A stretch of 64,000 bases of DNA from Hermatobates lingyangjiaoensis (Eukaryota; Arthropoda; Insecta; Hemiptera; Hermatobatidae), in contig JAPFBL010001617.1 of NCBI GenBank assembly GCA_026182355.1, positions 5,963,001 through 6,027,000 of the forward strand, given 5' to 3'. Of the stretch, positions 23,249 to 34,434 are shown one piece after another. The notes under the pieces are model-generated. The model was not told where the DNA came from, did not search any database, and worked only from the letters and a program-made list of their open reading frames with translations. Position numbers and translations under genes: made by a program. How positions within the stretch are numbered: the first letter of the stretch is position 1; each line of letters begins with the position of its first letter.

Positions 23249-25088
23249 AGTGTGTTAGCATTGCTTGTTACCACGCTACGGTCCAGAATCTTTGATGGAT
23301 CAAGTTGATATTTTGCACAAAAATGGGCCCTGTAAAGACGAAGATCCCTATTGTTTGGGAAGAATTATGCATGATGGGAAAGTCACTTTTTTTCCCAAAA
23401 ACCGTTTTTTAGAAAACATTTATTTCTCCTAAACTGATAACCCTAGAGTTTTGAAATTTTGACATTATCTTTAAGGTTACAAATGGAACAACGAAAAATA
23501 TATTCAGAATTTTAAAACAACGGGAAATATTTTTTTTTCAATAAAATCTAAAAATTTTGACTTATAATTCAATCTCAAACCTTGTGAGAGCGATACAACC
23601 CATACTGTTTGACGGATCAAAATGAAACTATGCCTATAAAGAGAACATTATGTGGAGAATGAGTTGAGATATTTTTTTTCAAAATGACATTCGCTAATGG
23701 GGCGTTACAGTACGATTTCTGTTTTCAGAAAATGTTTTTTTGACGCTAAACGGCTCATTAAAAAATAATGAAAATTTGACCAAAAATGGAACGAAAAATT
23801 AAAACTGTTTGTTTATCCTAGACTGAGACATCACCTGCTATACTTGTCGAATTTTTTATATTTTTTTTCATTGTTTACATTGACTTAGAAATTTTTTGAG
23901 CGAATCCACTAAGATAAAATTGATATTTATAAAGGAACAATTTAAATAGTTTGACATTTATGAGATGTAAGAGGAATAATATTGTTACATGTAAAAAAAT
24001 CACCGCCAATAAACATAAATAAATTACCTTTGTCTTCCATGGCATGATGGATTTGTCTCATAAAATGCTTTAATAAATCTATATATTGCACTCTTGAGCA
24101 AAACTTAATATCAGTTTCAATTACATTATAATTGTGAAGGTAGTACCATTCCATGATATTGAAATGTAATGAATGGACTCTTTCCTCAAGAAAGAGGACT
24201 TATGTTTGTTGAGAAATATCCAGTTTTTTTTTTACAATTCTAGTCTAATAGTTCATATTTATTATTTTCAAAAATTAGAAGCTCCCAACTATAAATGATT
24301 TAAATTATATTGAATAGCTGGCTTTGACTTCGATTTGAGTATGTAAACTGGCTAATTACTAATATATTTTTTCTCAATATGCATTCATAGCAAACTTATA
24401 ACAGAGTACAGAAGGCAGGAAAAGGATAACACTCACTCATAAAAAATTCGTATATATGATATTTGACACAGGGGAAGGAAAATGATCTTATTAAATACTA
24501 AGAAGCCATGAAATTTCCAGTATAATAATTCTATAAAAGACCGAAAATGTAAAAGATAATTCAAAATTGAAATCTTTCGTTTAGTGATTAATAAATGTAA
24601 TTATCGTACATCTTTAATTATAAATCATCTTAAAACAACATTTTTTCTTCGCTGTTTATGATGTTTTTCAGAGAAAATGAGGGTATTTTCCTGTTTTAAA
24701 TTTGAAAATTTTACTTTAATATTCAATGTAGAAGGATGTCAAGTAAACGATGTAAGAAATCCACTGGATATTTGAACAAAAGCCATGTTTTCTTGTAGGA
24801 GAATATTTCGTATCATGTAATGTTCACTTTGGTTTTTCAAAAATGTTATTACTGCTGTAGTTATACTAATGAAATTATTTGCATCAGCTGTGTGATGTAC
24901 AAAAATAAGCCTATATATTGATATATCCTTCAATCACTATCTCTACTACAGGAATGAAAGACTAATAATCATATCCCAATTTAGATGTTTACATTATGCT
25001 TAAATGAGACGTTACATATTATATACTCAAGAAATTTGATATTAAGTTACTTATAGTAAAGTTCAGTGTAGGCCACTCCAGATTTTTT
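23103..25088 (+). repeat. Family A repeat, about 1.99 kb copy
   Basis: Left end ACTTTACTATAAGTAAAGTA plus TAGTGATCGTGA; right end TTACTTATAGTAAAGTTCAG plus GGCCACTCCAGATTTTTT. Contains a long GT block (23215-23248), TACGGTCCAGAATCTTTGAT, and the minus-strand 64-codon frame (24933-24739) that closely matches the one in the 8.6-10.1 kb copy. It is the longest of the well-preserved copies. Confidence 0.82.
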
Positions 25089-25148
25089 TTCTATAAATAC
25101 AACTTAATAGTAGTTCTCCTTTCACGAGTAACATTTCCCCATCAAATA

Positions 25149-25688
25149 TTGAACATAATTAGAATTTCTCTGAAGCAAAATTCATATTACGACATATTAA
25201 TATGGATATCAAATTTTCTTGAATCACCTGAAGAGCAGGTTAATAATGTTAATATACGTTTTGATATTAAATACAATAATGTGGTACTTTCTTATGGGAT
25301 TCCGTATCACATAAATAAGGATGATACGGAAATAAGTATATTTGTTAAGTTCCGTAACACACTAGTTAAATGTCATAAGGTTATGTTAAATGCTGAGACA
25401 TGTAGAGATGCTACAACACATTTCAAAGACACACCTACCCAGACACATATGATCAAAAATGGGTTCAGTGGAACTCAAAATTTGTGTAAAAATTTTCTTG
25501 TTAATATTGATACAAGGGACAAAAGCTTTAGTATTCTCTATATCAAAATAGGTAATAATTTCAACTCGCTCTTCTGTTCATTCCAGAAAGTTCTAGAATT
25601 TGATTATATTAAATTTAGGCTTAATATAAATTTGTATGAAAAACTTTACAGCTACTTAGAGTATTGGATGAGGAAATATTCCACTTGA
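25149..25688 (+). CDS. Orphan 179-codon open frame
   Basis: An uninterrupted ATG-started frame of 179 codons, long for sequence this AT-rich. The protein is rich in Asn, Ile, Lys and Tyr, has no signal peptide, membrane segment or catalytic motif that I recognise, and ends SYLEYWMRKYST. It begins 60 bases after a family A right end, and is followed by a 200-base segment that recurs at 39.9-40.1 kb, so it may be part of a mobile element rather than a host gene. Function unknown. Confidence 0.3.
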   Translation: MNIIRISLKQNSYYDILIWISNFLESPEEQVNNVNIRFDIKYNNVVLSYGIPYHINKDDTEISIFVKFRNTLVKCHKVMLNAETCRDATTHFKDTPTQTHMIKNGFSGTQNLCKNFLVNIDTRDKSFSILYIKIGNNFNSLFCSFQKVLEFDYIKFRLNINLYEKLYSYLEYWMRKYST

Positions 25689-25689
25689 A

Positions 25690-25945
25690 GGAACTTGTCA
25701 GATTAAGCTATAACAATCGTCATATTTTCGTAATGGTTAACAGATGGATATAGGCAGATTAAAATTAATATGGTAGCTAATTTATTATTCATGAGTTTGA
25801 TTATACTTTTATCGCAGAGTCTGATAATGCATCTATATGATAGCTACATTAAAGTAATCATTAAATAAACCGATTCCCAGTGGTTTTGATATTTTTACTG
25901 ATAGGAAAGCTGAGTGTATCCCACTTCAGTACTAGGGACTACTGT
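25690..25945 (+). repeat. Dispersed repeat C with a diverged family A tail
   Basis: Shares an ordered series of matches with 39905-40155: AACTTGTCAGATTA, ATGGATATAG, CATGAGTTTGATTATACTTT, then an end resembling the family A right end (TTTTACTGATAGGAAAGCTG, CCCACTTCAG). It appears to be an older or separate subfamily of family A. Confidence 0.5.
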
Positions 25946-26249
25946 CCCACTCCACACTCACTTGACTACTTCAGTATTTTGTCTTTCTATAATGTAATAT
26001 TTTTAAAGTAAATTTAATTTATTTAAATAAATTATATTTATTCTAATGATTACCAACCAAAATTTGAATTACTTTAAATTTTAGTAAATATTATTACAAA
26101 AAAAAAGTGAAAGGTGAAGAAGTTATAATGAAACATCAACATTCATATAAAAACAAGACTCATTTTTAACCACATTAGAATAACATTTGTTATTCTAATA
26201 ACTCTACTGTAAACTATAACTCTACTGTAACTTTACTGTAAACTATAAC

Positions 26250-26480
26250 TGTACTGTACTTTTACAGTGATCATGATACAGAATCGAATTTGAGAGATTT
26301 TCACATTTTTTGGTCTACAGAATACATTTTTGATACGTGTCCGGATTCGTGTGTGGATGAAAGTGTATCCACTTTGTAATTTGACAGATCTTAATGAAAT
26401 TTGATACATATATAGTTCTTTGAGAGGAAAGAACCCCATTGTATACGGTGCTTTTGCAAAACTTAAAATTTTGATTTAGT
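26250..26480 (+). repeat. Diverged family A left-end fragment
   Basis: TACTTTTACAGTGATCATGA, AATCGAATTTGAGAGATTTT, TTGATACGTGTCCGGATTCG and the later GAAAGAACCCCATTGT follow the order of the family A left 250 bases, at much lower identity than the other copies. Confidence 0.45.
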
Positions 26481-26489
26481 ATTGTTTTC

Positions 26490-28300
26490 AAACTTGTATT
26501 ACATAACAATATATGAGTATTAGATGATTGTAAGAGGCAATACAACTATTATGAAGGGTAAATAAAACTAATAAGTTCCTTCCACCTGAATTCACCTGGT
26601 AGGATTTGTTTGCCTTATTTTTATTAAAATATCAGAGGTCAAAACAGTTATTTATTAGAAGTACATTTTTTTTAAAAATTAGGATTATAATCAATAATTG
26701 ATTGGAATAATTTATACATGGAGGATAAAAGAAATAAATATAAATAACCATTCACATAATTTATAAAGTTAAACATACTTGAATAAAACTCATAATTTTC
26801 CCCTCTTTATAATATATTATATCCAGCATTTCCAATCTCATTCCATGTAACCATACAAATTAAAAACAATCCATGTAAAGAAATATTTACAGTTACTTTG
26901 TTAATAACTTTACCATTTATTTATCATATTTTTATAAACTCTCATATGATATCCAAAAAAGAAATGTAATATAACTGATAATTCATCTAATTACATTGCT
27001 TTGTCACTTTCATTTCATGTAATGACGTGATTAATAACATATTTTAATGTGTATTACATATCTAACATTTTAGTTAATGGTTCTTCCCTGAGTTTATAAA
27101 ATCGTAAAATTTAAATTAGTGCAAATGAAACCTGTTTCTTTTTATTATTGAATTCAGTCATTCAGAAGAAAATACCTTCCAAGGTTCAACAATTGTTCTA
27201 ACAAAACTCTCAATTACATTTCAATTATTATATAATTGGCAAAATCCAGACGCCACAACTAACTTGAACGTTCATTATATCAGGTAAAGCGTTTACTTCT
27301 GGTAAAGTTAAATGTTGACCACTCCCGATTCTTTATAAAACATGTTGTTTCTTACAATAATTTCTTGTGCAGGAAATAATAAGGGGTTTATTTAGAAGCT
27401 TATAATCGAAAATTATGAACACTTGACCATGAAAGTCAGATCGATGTTAAAGAAATTTGATTTCTTCATTTTAGATAACAGTTATTTGTTGTTTATTATA
27501 AAATATTTAATAGTTAAAGGTTGTATTCCTTATAACTCTTCCTCTATATATAAATTTGCACTTATTAAGCAAAATCCCCAGATAAAATCTGCAAGCTTGC
27601 AGATTGACATAATCCGGAACAGTACAGCAAAGATAGGAAAAAATGTTAACAATAAGATCCATATAGAAAATATAAACTCATAGAGAAGAGAATTTGCAGG
27701 CTAACAAACTAATTAGTAAAACCCTTAATAACAATTTATTAACGAAACCAAGCAACATGAAGAAAAAAAAATACGTACCCATAAGTACATAATTATGTAG
27801 GGTAAATGATTAACGGGATAGTTACTCACTTAACTTCTCAATCATAACAATCTTTAATTAACTCCTCATTACCTGGTACAGAACTTTTTCTTTACTTTTT
27901 GGAACAACGTTGTTAATCACACAGCAATATTTACACAATAAATGTCCTATAGTTATCCTTTTCATAATAGTCAACTAAAAAAAAAATGCTATTTCTTTTC
28001 TTCAAGTAACGTAAACTAATGTAATAATGCTTTCCAGAAGTCGAAATAAAAATATTTTCCAATAAAACTTAACATAACATATAGGTTCTCCACGCTTACA
28101 CAATCATGAGTAAAACATATGAGCAAGTTTCAGAGTGGTGTATATATACATATGACTCGGAGATATAGTTACAAAAAGTTTCTCTAATACTTCATACAAT
28201 ATACCAAACGTTATAATATCTCTAGTAACTATATAAACAATCACTAAAAAAAACCCACACAAATGTCCAACACTAGAATACAGTCTTCAACAATTTATAA
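26490..28300. other. AT-rich stretch downstream of the USP gene
   Basis: No gene recognised. An 86-codon plus frame (27423-27683) has no known relatives that I can name. The 3' UTR of the minus-strand USP gene must lie in the upper part of this stretch, but no clear poly(A) signal stands out. Confidence 0.4.
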
Positions 28301-28309
28301 ATAAATATT

Positions 28310-29839
28310 CTAGTTGTAATTAAAAATTGTTTTATGATAAAAAAGAAGATAGCCCTCAAGAGCCATAACTTCCTCAATTTTAGCAGGGTCAATACAATCA
28401 TCACTACATTTGAACCACTTCTCTTGATTTTGACGAATATATGCAAAATAGTGACCGAAGTCTAGAGTTCCTAAATGTTCTATAACTGCATATAAAGTAT
28501 ATCTATTGTCATAATTTATTTTTCCTAAGGTTCCATCAAAGGTATCTTCGGCAGGATTGCTGTTTCTATGGCCTGATATGAAAGGTGACATATCTAAATC
28601 CATTGGAAAAGGAACGAATGTTGACTTCTTTTTATGCCTAGTATGATCATTTTCAAATCTCTTTAGATGTATGACTATCACTATTGGTAGAGTTTGAAAT
28701 GTTAATTGCTTTGTACCTTCTTGATAACTTTGGCAGGTACTACATTTAAATGATCCTAATGTTTCAGCTCTTGTAAAGTGACTTAAGCATTCAAACAAGT
28801 TAGCAGGAGCTGGAGGGTCTGGAATGTCTAATGAAATATCCCAAATGGGATCTACTGTTGTAGATACACTGGAACAAGACTTACACACTAAATCGGACTG
28901 CATTTTTCCATGAAAGATAACATCTATTATGCAAGTGCAGGGTTCGTTATTATTATTTCGGCTGTTCGGGCTAGAAAATCTATGTAGTAAATCCAAAGCA
29001 GCAGTAAAAAATTCATGGGCATCTTTTTGTTCATAACCTGATAAATGTCTGGCATTCTGCCACACAACATACAATATATCATGCAAACTAAGGATTGAAT
29101 GATCAGTAGTATAATATTTTTGAAATAAAATGCCAAAATGACAAACCAGACATTCACTCCTTTTAGCTGCATGACATTTATGTTTATCAGTGAAAAAATA
29201 GTCCCTCAACATGGGAGTATGAAGAAGAGCCTGCATTATACAATTCATAAAGCACGTGTTTCCAAGATTCACCATTCCCCTCATTCTAGGAGACACATGA
29301 GGAATAACTTTAATAAAATTTCTATACCTTTTTAAAGTTTCATCTTCAATCTCTGAAGGTCTCCATTTCAAAAAAGCTTCACTTTGATTTCTCAACCTCC
29401 TTTGTTTGTATGCTATATCTTCAAATTCCCTATCGTATACATAATCCTTGCAAGAAACACAAAAGATACAACCATTAGATAATTCAACTATGAGATTGTG
29501 AGAGAGTTCATTGGAATGATTAATTATATGATCGGCAAAGCAACCAAAATATACACAGTGAAGACAAGCAAAAAGTCTATTTAACTCACTACCACAAAGA
29601 AAGCAACTTAGAAAAACTTTTTGATGAGGTTTAAAGTTTCTTACATTAGATGAATCAATAAAGTAATAGTGTACAGTCTTATAAGAATGAAAACCAAATG
29701 CAGTTTTGTAGTCATTTAAGTGATTACATGTCATCTTGATGTTACCAAATACTACAGTTGCGAATGTACAATAGTCAAATGAAAAGATACTTATACTCCC
29801 AAATTCACCCAGTTCAAGCTCAACGGTTCCGACTAACAT
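28310..29839 (-). CDS. USP22/27/51-family ubiquitin hydrolase (SAGA deubiquitinase type), single exon
   Basis: A full 509-codon frame with no introns. Residues about 38-140 form a ZnF-UBP domain with Cys/His pairs (CFLCGSELNRLFACLHC, FGCFADH, NHSNELSHNL, CVSCKDYVYD). Residues about 185-505 form the USP domain: Cys box NLGNTCFMNCIMQALLHTP with catalytic Cys about 196, the GYEQKDAHEF block, zinc-binding pairs C319/C322 and C366/C369, IVIHLKRFE, and the His box with GHYFAYIRQ (His about 463) and WFKCSDD. It ends EGYLLFYHK, as USP22 does. Length matches USP22 (about 525 aa). This family removes ubiquitin from histones H2B and H2A as part of the SAGA DUB module, in the nucleus. Either the first Met or Met36 (MTCNHL), which lies nearer the usual domain start, may be the true start. 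Animal USP22 genes normally have many introns, so this is probably a retrocopy with an intact frame, or a paralogue like mammalian USP27X/USP51. Catalytic residues look complete. Confidence 0.92.
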   Translation of the reverse strand: MLVGTVELELGEFGSISIFSFDYCTFATVVFGNIKMTCNHLNDYKTAFGFHSYKTVHYYFIDSSNVRNFKPHQKVFLSCFLCGSELNRLFACLHCVYFGCFADHIINHSNELSHNLIVELSNGCIFCVSCKDYVYDREFEDIAYKQRRLRNQSEAFLKWRPSEIEDETLKRYRNFIKVIPHVSPRMRGMVNLGNTCFMNCIMQALLHTPMLRDYFFTDKHKCHAAKRSECLVCHFGILFQKYYTTDHSILSLHDILYVVWQNARHLSGYEQKDAHEFFTAALDLLHRFSSPNSRNNNNEPCTCIIDVIFHGKMQSDLVCKSCSSVSTTVDPIWDISLDIPDPPAPANLFECLSHFTRAETLGSFKCSTCQSYQEGTKQLTFQTLPIVIVIHLKRFENDHTRHKKKSTFVPFPMDLDMSPFISGHRNSNPAEDTFDGTLGKINYDNRYTLYAVIEHLGTLDFGHYFAYIRQNQEKWFKCSDDCIDPAKIEEVMALEGYLLFYHKTIFNYN

Positions 29840-29844
29840 CTACA

Positions 29845-31195
29845 AACTAAATTGAAACCTCCCCCAAGCAATGTATATATTCGAAATTCAGACCTCAATG
29901 AATGATTTGATTACAAAAGTATAGAGGAGTTAGTTTTGTTTGTTGGAATAATTTAATTTCATATTTTTATCTTATAAAAGTATTTTCTACTTTTTGTATA
30001 TTTTGGATTCATATTCAGTAAGCAGTTGAGGAAAGTGTATTATTATTGTAATAAAATAATTCATTTGTATTCATCTTCTTGGAAACAAAATTAATTTAAT
30101 TTATTAACGTACAAATAAATAGATGGAGTCTGTTAAACAATTTCTTCCCGATAGTTATTTATATTTGTCTATAAGATGCTTATAATGTTCAATAGCGATT
30201 ATCACTCTCTCATTCCTATCATTTCAAAACATCTGTGATGTTTTTGTTTGTTTTACTTTCATTTCTTTATGATTATTAAACTTGTTGGCCCGACCTCATG
30301 TATCCAGTTACTGTTTACAAAATACTAGAAGAGTTGTACTGTCTTTACTGTATATGTTTTCTATGAGATCTATGAAATTACTATCAGATCTATGAAAATG
30401 ATTTGATCTGATTAAAACCGCCAGATTCTCCATATCGTAACTATTATTGATAAAGTATATTGTATAAATATATATAAATATTATGTCTGTTTACTTTAAA
30501 TCGGAGCATACAGAAATCATAAATTCCCCTCATGGTAAGCTTACTACTCATGTGGATACATACACACGATTGAATAATTGTGCAAAAGTGTGCTTTAACT
30601 TATACTTTTAATAAGTTAAAGATAAATAATGTTTGAGGTTGTACTCAAGAGCAAATCTACCTTCAAAGAATCAAATATGTGCCTCCTCGGAAACCCTCAA
30701 AGTTATATTAGTAATTAAATTGAAGAATATGCTAAAGATTTTGCAAATGGAAGTGACCATTCAAAAATAATGATAAATATTAGCATAATTTGCAATGGGA
30801 AGGTTTGCTGCGTTTACTGACAAACGGAATGGAAATGGCTTCTTTTAAGTTAAGGAAGCAGAAGAAGGAGGAAATATTATTGGAAAAACTCTTTAATAAT
30901 AGTGTTCAATCTATGGGTAGTAGTGGGAAAAATTATTAAGATAGAAGTAGTATCATTACTCTCTTTCCTAGAGCCACAACTACAATGTATATAGCAGGTA
31001 TTATATGACTGTTAATAAAATTAGGGGATAAACGGTATTTTTTAACAGCATAACTTCGTATGTGAAATAATGCATTACACCGGAAAAGTACCTGTTTGGT
31101 TACTAATGATTTTTGGGGACGTTTGATTAAAAAACCTTGCTAAACGATAATATTTTTAACAAGCATTTTTTTAGCATAAACAATACGTTATAAAA
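29845..31195. other. Upstream of the USP gene; AT-rich, nothing recognised
   Basis: No promoter element could be assigned with confidence. No coding similarity seen. Confidence 0.4.
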
Positions 31196-31199
31196 TCTT

Positions 31200-31560
31200 T
31201 CTTTCTGTGAGTGTTAGGCTTATTGATCGGTATTTCGATAGTTTCTCTCAATTAATCTTTGGAGGTTTTTAGGTTGAGGTTATTTTGACATTTTCCTACT
31301 TTTAGGAAATTCCTTGATAGGAGCATTTGTTATCTATTGTTATGATTTTTGAAGGAAACATTCCTGCAATGGTCATGATTATATTATATGTGATACCACC
31401 AATCTCTGGAGCTTTGTTTGCCTTAAACGATCTTAAAATGTTGTTAATTTGTTGTATGTGAGGTTCGTCTTGTGTCTTAATTTCTTCATTCATTTTCATT
31501 TTGATTTTATGCCGTTCTTCTCTATCATCGTTTTATAACCTACTGGAACAAAGTATTGTA
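31200..31560 (-). pseudogene. Non-LTR retrotransposon RT N-terminal fragment
   Basis: The minus strand reads INNILRSFKANKAPEIGGIT (equivalent to 'I...LK..KAPG.DGI') followed by MFPSKIITIDNKCSYQGIS and weakly by NLNLKTSKD, matching the fingers region of Jockey/CR1-like reverse transcriptase ('LP......FN.C...G..P..WK......I.K.GKD'). Stops follow. It is a short dead fragment. Confidence 0.65.
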
Positions 31561-31564
31561 GAAG

Positions 31565-33845
31565 CCCTTATAGTGAATCTTTTGTGTTTTTACTAAACTA
31601 CCGTTAGGACATCTCAAGGTAGAAATTTTAGTCTTTACCCTCATGTCTCTGTCTGATACTTTATAAATAAAGATCCAGAGTTTAATGGAGTCATATTACA
31701 AAATTTTTTGTAATTACATACAAATATAACTTTCATACAAGCAAATGGTGGTTAGTAGTTATACAACATATAAAAGATAAAGTTTTATACTTACTAGAAA
31801 AAGAATATAATCTGAATGCTGTAACGTCATCATCATAATTATTATCAACGTAACTTACAGTAAAAGTTGTAAAATTAAGCCTACCATATTTAAAAAAATT
31901 ATTTAGTTAACTTGATTATTCATGATTTGGATAATACATTTAATTTTAGTACAGTTGAGCATAGATCAAACTAAATATTCCTTAAAGAAAAAATTAAACA
32001 AATCAACTGCTAAAATTGTTGAAAATTATGAAAATAATTTTTATTGTAAGAAAGTTATAAATAAACAAAACTGTAGCCATTATTCTCAAGTAAAGTTTTA
32101 TTCTTTAAAAAAAAGGTAGAGTGCCTTTAAATAAAGTTCTAATAATTTAGTTTATTGACTCAACTTGATATTATGAGAATTATACATAATCAAGATTATT
32201 ATATTGATGTATGAAGTTCATACAATGATAACTTCAAAAAGTAAGTACAATTTAGTCTGCAAATAATTAGATGAATACTTAATGATTACATTCAATAAAT
32301 ATGATGGGTTGAATTTTAAATTAGCATTCTTTTCGATTAAAACATATTGTATTTTTTTTGCTAAAATAAACTCTTGTGGATTAAACATAATGTTAAAAAT
32401 ATTTAAAATTCTTATTATGGTTTATTTATGAAGTATAATTATCTATTTATTAATAGTACATATTTGCTACAGCATATTTTACATTATACCTATTTAATTA
32501 GAAATATGCTAAACTAGTTAAAATTTGTTACTTAATTTATTTTTACAATTACTATAATTTAAGATGAATGAAAAATAATATTTCCATTAAGTTATTAAAA
32601 TGAATTATGGAAGTTATACTTCTTGTAATTCAGTAGCATTAATTAAACAGAATATTTTTGATATATATCATATTATAGATGTACATGTTCAGACTTCATA
32701 AATAATATAGTATTAAGCATTGTATATTGTATACATTAAACATATTACGACTTAGATTTCTTAAAAATGAGATAATATTAATTGAACATTCATTGTAAAT
32801 TAAGAAGGTGTAACTTACTTAAGTTATTGATGTGAAGTAAATTTCATGTTGCGAATGTAATTTAAAAAAGAAAGATATTTTATTTTTGTAATGGGTATTG
32901 ATACAATTGTACTGTTGAACATTGTTAAAAAATGACCACTCTAAACTCTTTTCAACAGCTTTAAACATTGATTACATTTTCATCATAACCAGTAAAATGC
33001 TTGTAGACATTCATTAGAATGAATTAATTGAAATATGAACTGTTATTGTTGCTTCTACAAATTAAGTCCTTTGGAATACAACTTATTTTGAAGGTTTAAA
33101 AATCCCTCTATTGGGGGTGGAGACCTTCAATCACGAATTGCAAATGTTTTTCCAACACCTATAATTATGTATTATACCCTCTTTATAATGTGAATAATGA
33201 AAACACCCACATTAGGATAATCAATTAATTAAATTGATCATCAATTAATTCGATAATATATTTACTCACAGTATTGTTGAGTGAATACTACTTCAGTTTT
33301 TTTTATGTTGTGCAAAAATTATATTTTGTACAATATTTCTGTTTACAGTCTGTTATTTAGTGAGATTATTTCTATAAGTTATAGTTATTACTTATATTAA
33401 GTAATCAAAAGTTACTTGTCCAAATGTTTATACTTAGGAATTATATTACTGATTATGGGAAGGATAGGATATGCATGTAGTCCATGAAAGCAGACAAATG
33501 TATTATGCACACATTTTGTATTTTAAGATATTCACAAATTTAATATGTTTTATGGAACATATTTTTGGAAGTTATTTTTAAAAAAATGGTATATTTTAAA
33601 GTATAACTATTATTCTCAATTCCTTATTGATGTAAACCATGAAGTAATAAGCACATTTATCAGTAATGTGATAATTACTGAATACTGATTGAAGTATACT
33701 TTAATCAGTAAAGTATTTATTACTGAACAGTGTAAAAATAAAACTTTAGAATAAAATAACTATAAAGAAAATTTCATTTTTTTTGAAACATTTAAAAAAA
33801 TTTGTTTGGTACCATAATGAAGTAAATTAATTAATTAAAAAACCA
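31565..33845. other. Very AT-rich stretch, nothing recognised
   Basis: Dominated by A/T runs. A local inverted motif TCAATTAATTxxATTGATCA occurs near 33219-33251. No gene seen. Confidence 0.45.
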
Positions 33846-33849
33846 ACTA

Positions 33850-34430
33850 TAATGGAGTTGGCCACTCTGTTCTAGCACTACGTAAGTGAACTCTGGACTC
33901 CCTAAAGTTCTTTGCAAGCCACAACCAGTCTGCGACTAGTCTTTATCAAAGAAACGTGGTGGAAAGTGCACTGCGGCTTATGCCGAGGTAAATTCAACAA
34001 TTTCTCTTTATTTGCAGATAATGTCACTTGATATTTTATGTTAACACAAGTCTTTTAACTATTTGTCAACACATGTATATTAAATTACATGCTATAAATT
34101 ATAAGTTAAATCTTAGTTAATTTTCTTCTTTATTTGTAGTAAGTTAATTGTTTCTTTTTGACTCACCGATATCAAATAAACCTAAAATACGTGTTATTAT
34201 CATAAAATTGTTTATAAAAAATTATTCATTAAACTGAACCAGTCTGCGATACATATTTTTTTTAGTAGTAAGTGCTCCAATACAGGTTAGCTTATTCATG
34301 TAACAAAACAAACTTCATGGTACACTTTAGACACTGACGGCGGTGCTGGAAAAGAGACACCGCAAGAGTGTCATCTGACTTGAAGACGCAATACAAAGGA
34401 AACCAACCCGGATGACATTTGCTTGTGGGC
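33850..34430. other. Two GC-richer patches (33855-33995 and 34315-34425)
   Basis: These patches stand out from the AT-rich flanks. The first ends TTATGCCGAGGTAAATTC, which resembles an exon end with a GTAAAT donor; the second contains GCGGTGCTGGAAAAGAGACA with a short self-complementary GCGGTG...CACCGC. No reading frame or RNA family recognised. They could be untranslated first exons (for example of GNB5) or repeat fragments. Confidence 0.3.
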
Positions 34431-34434
34431 TTAT

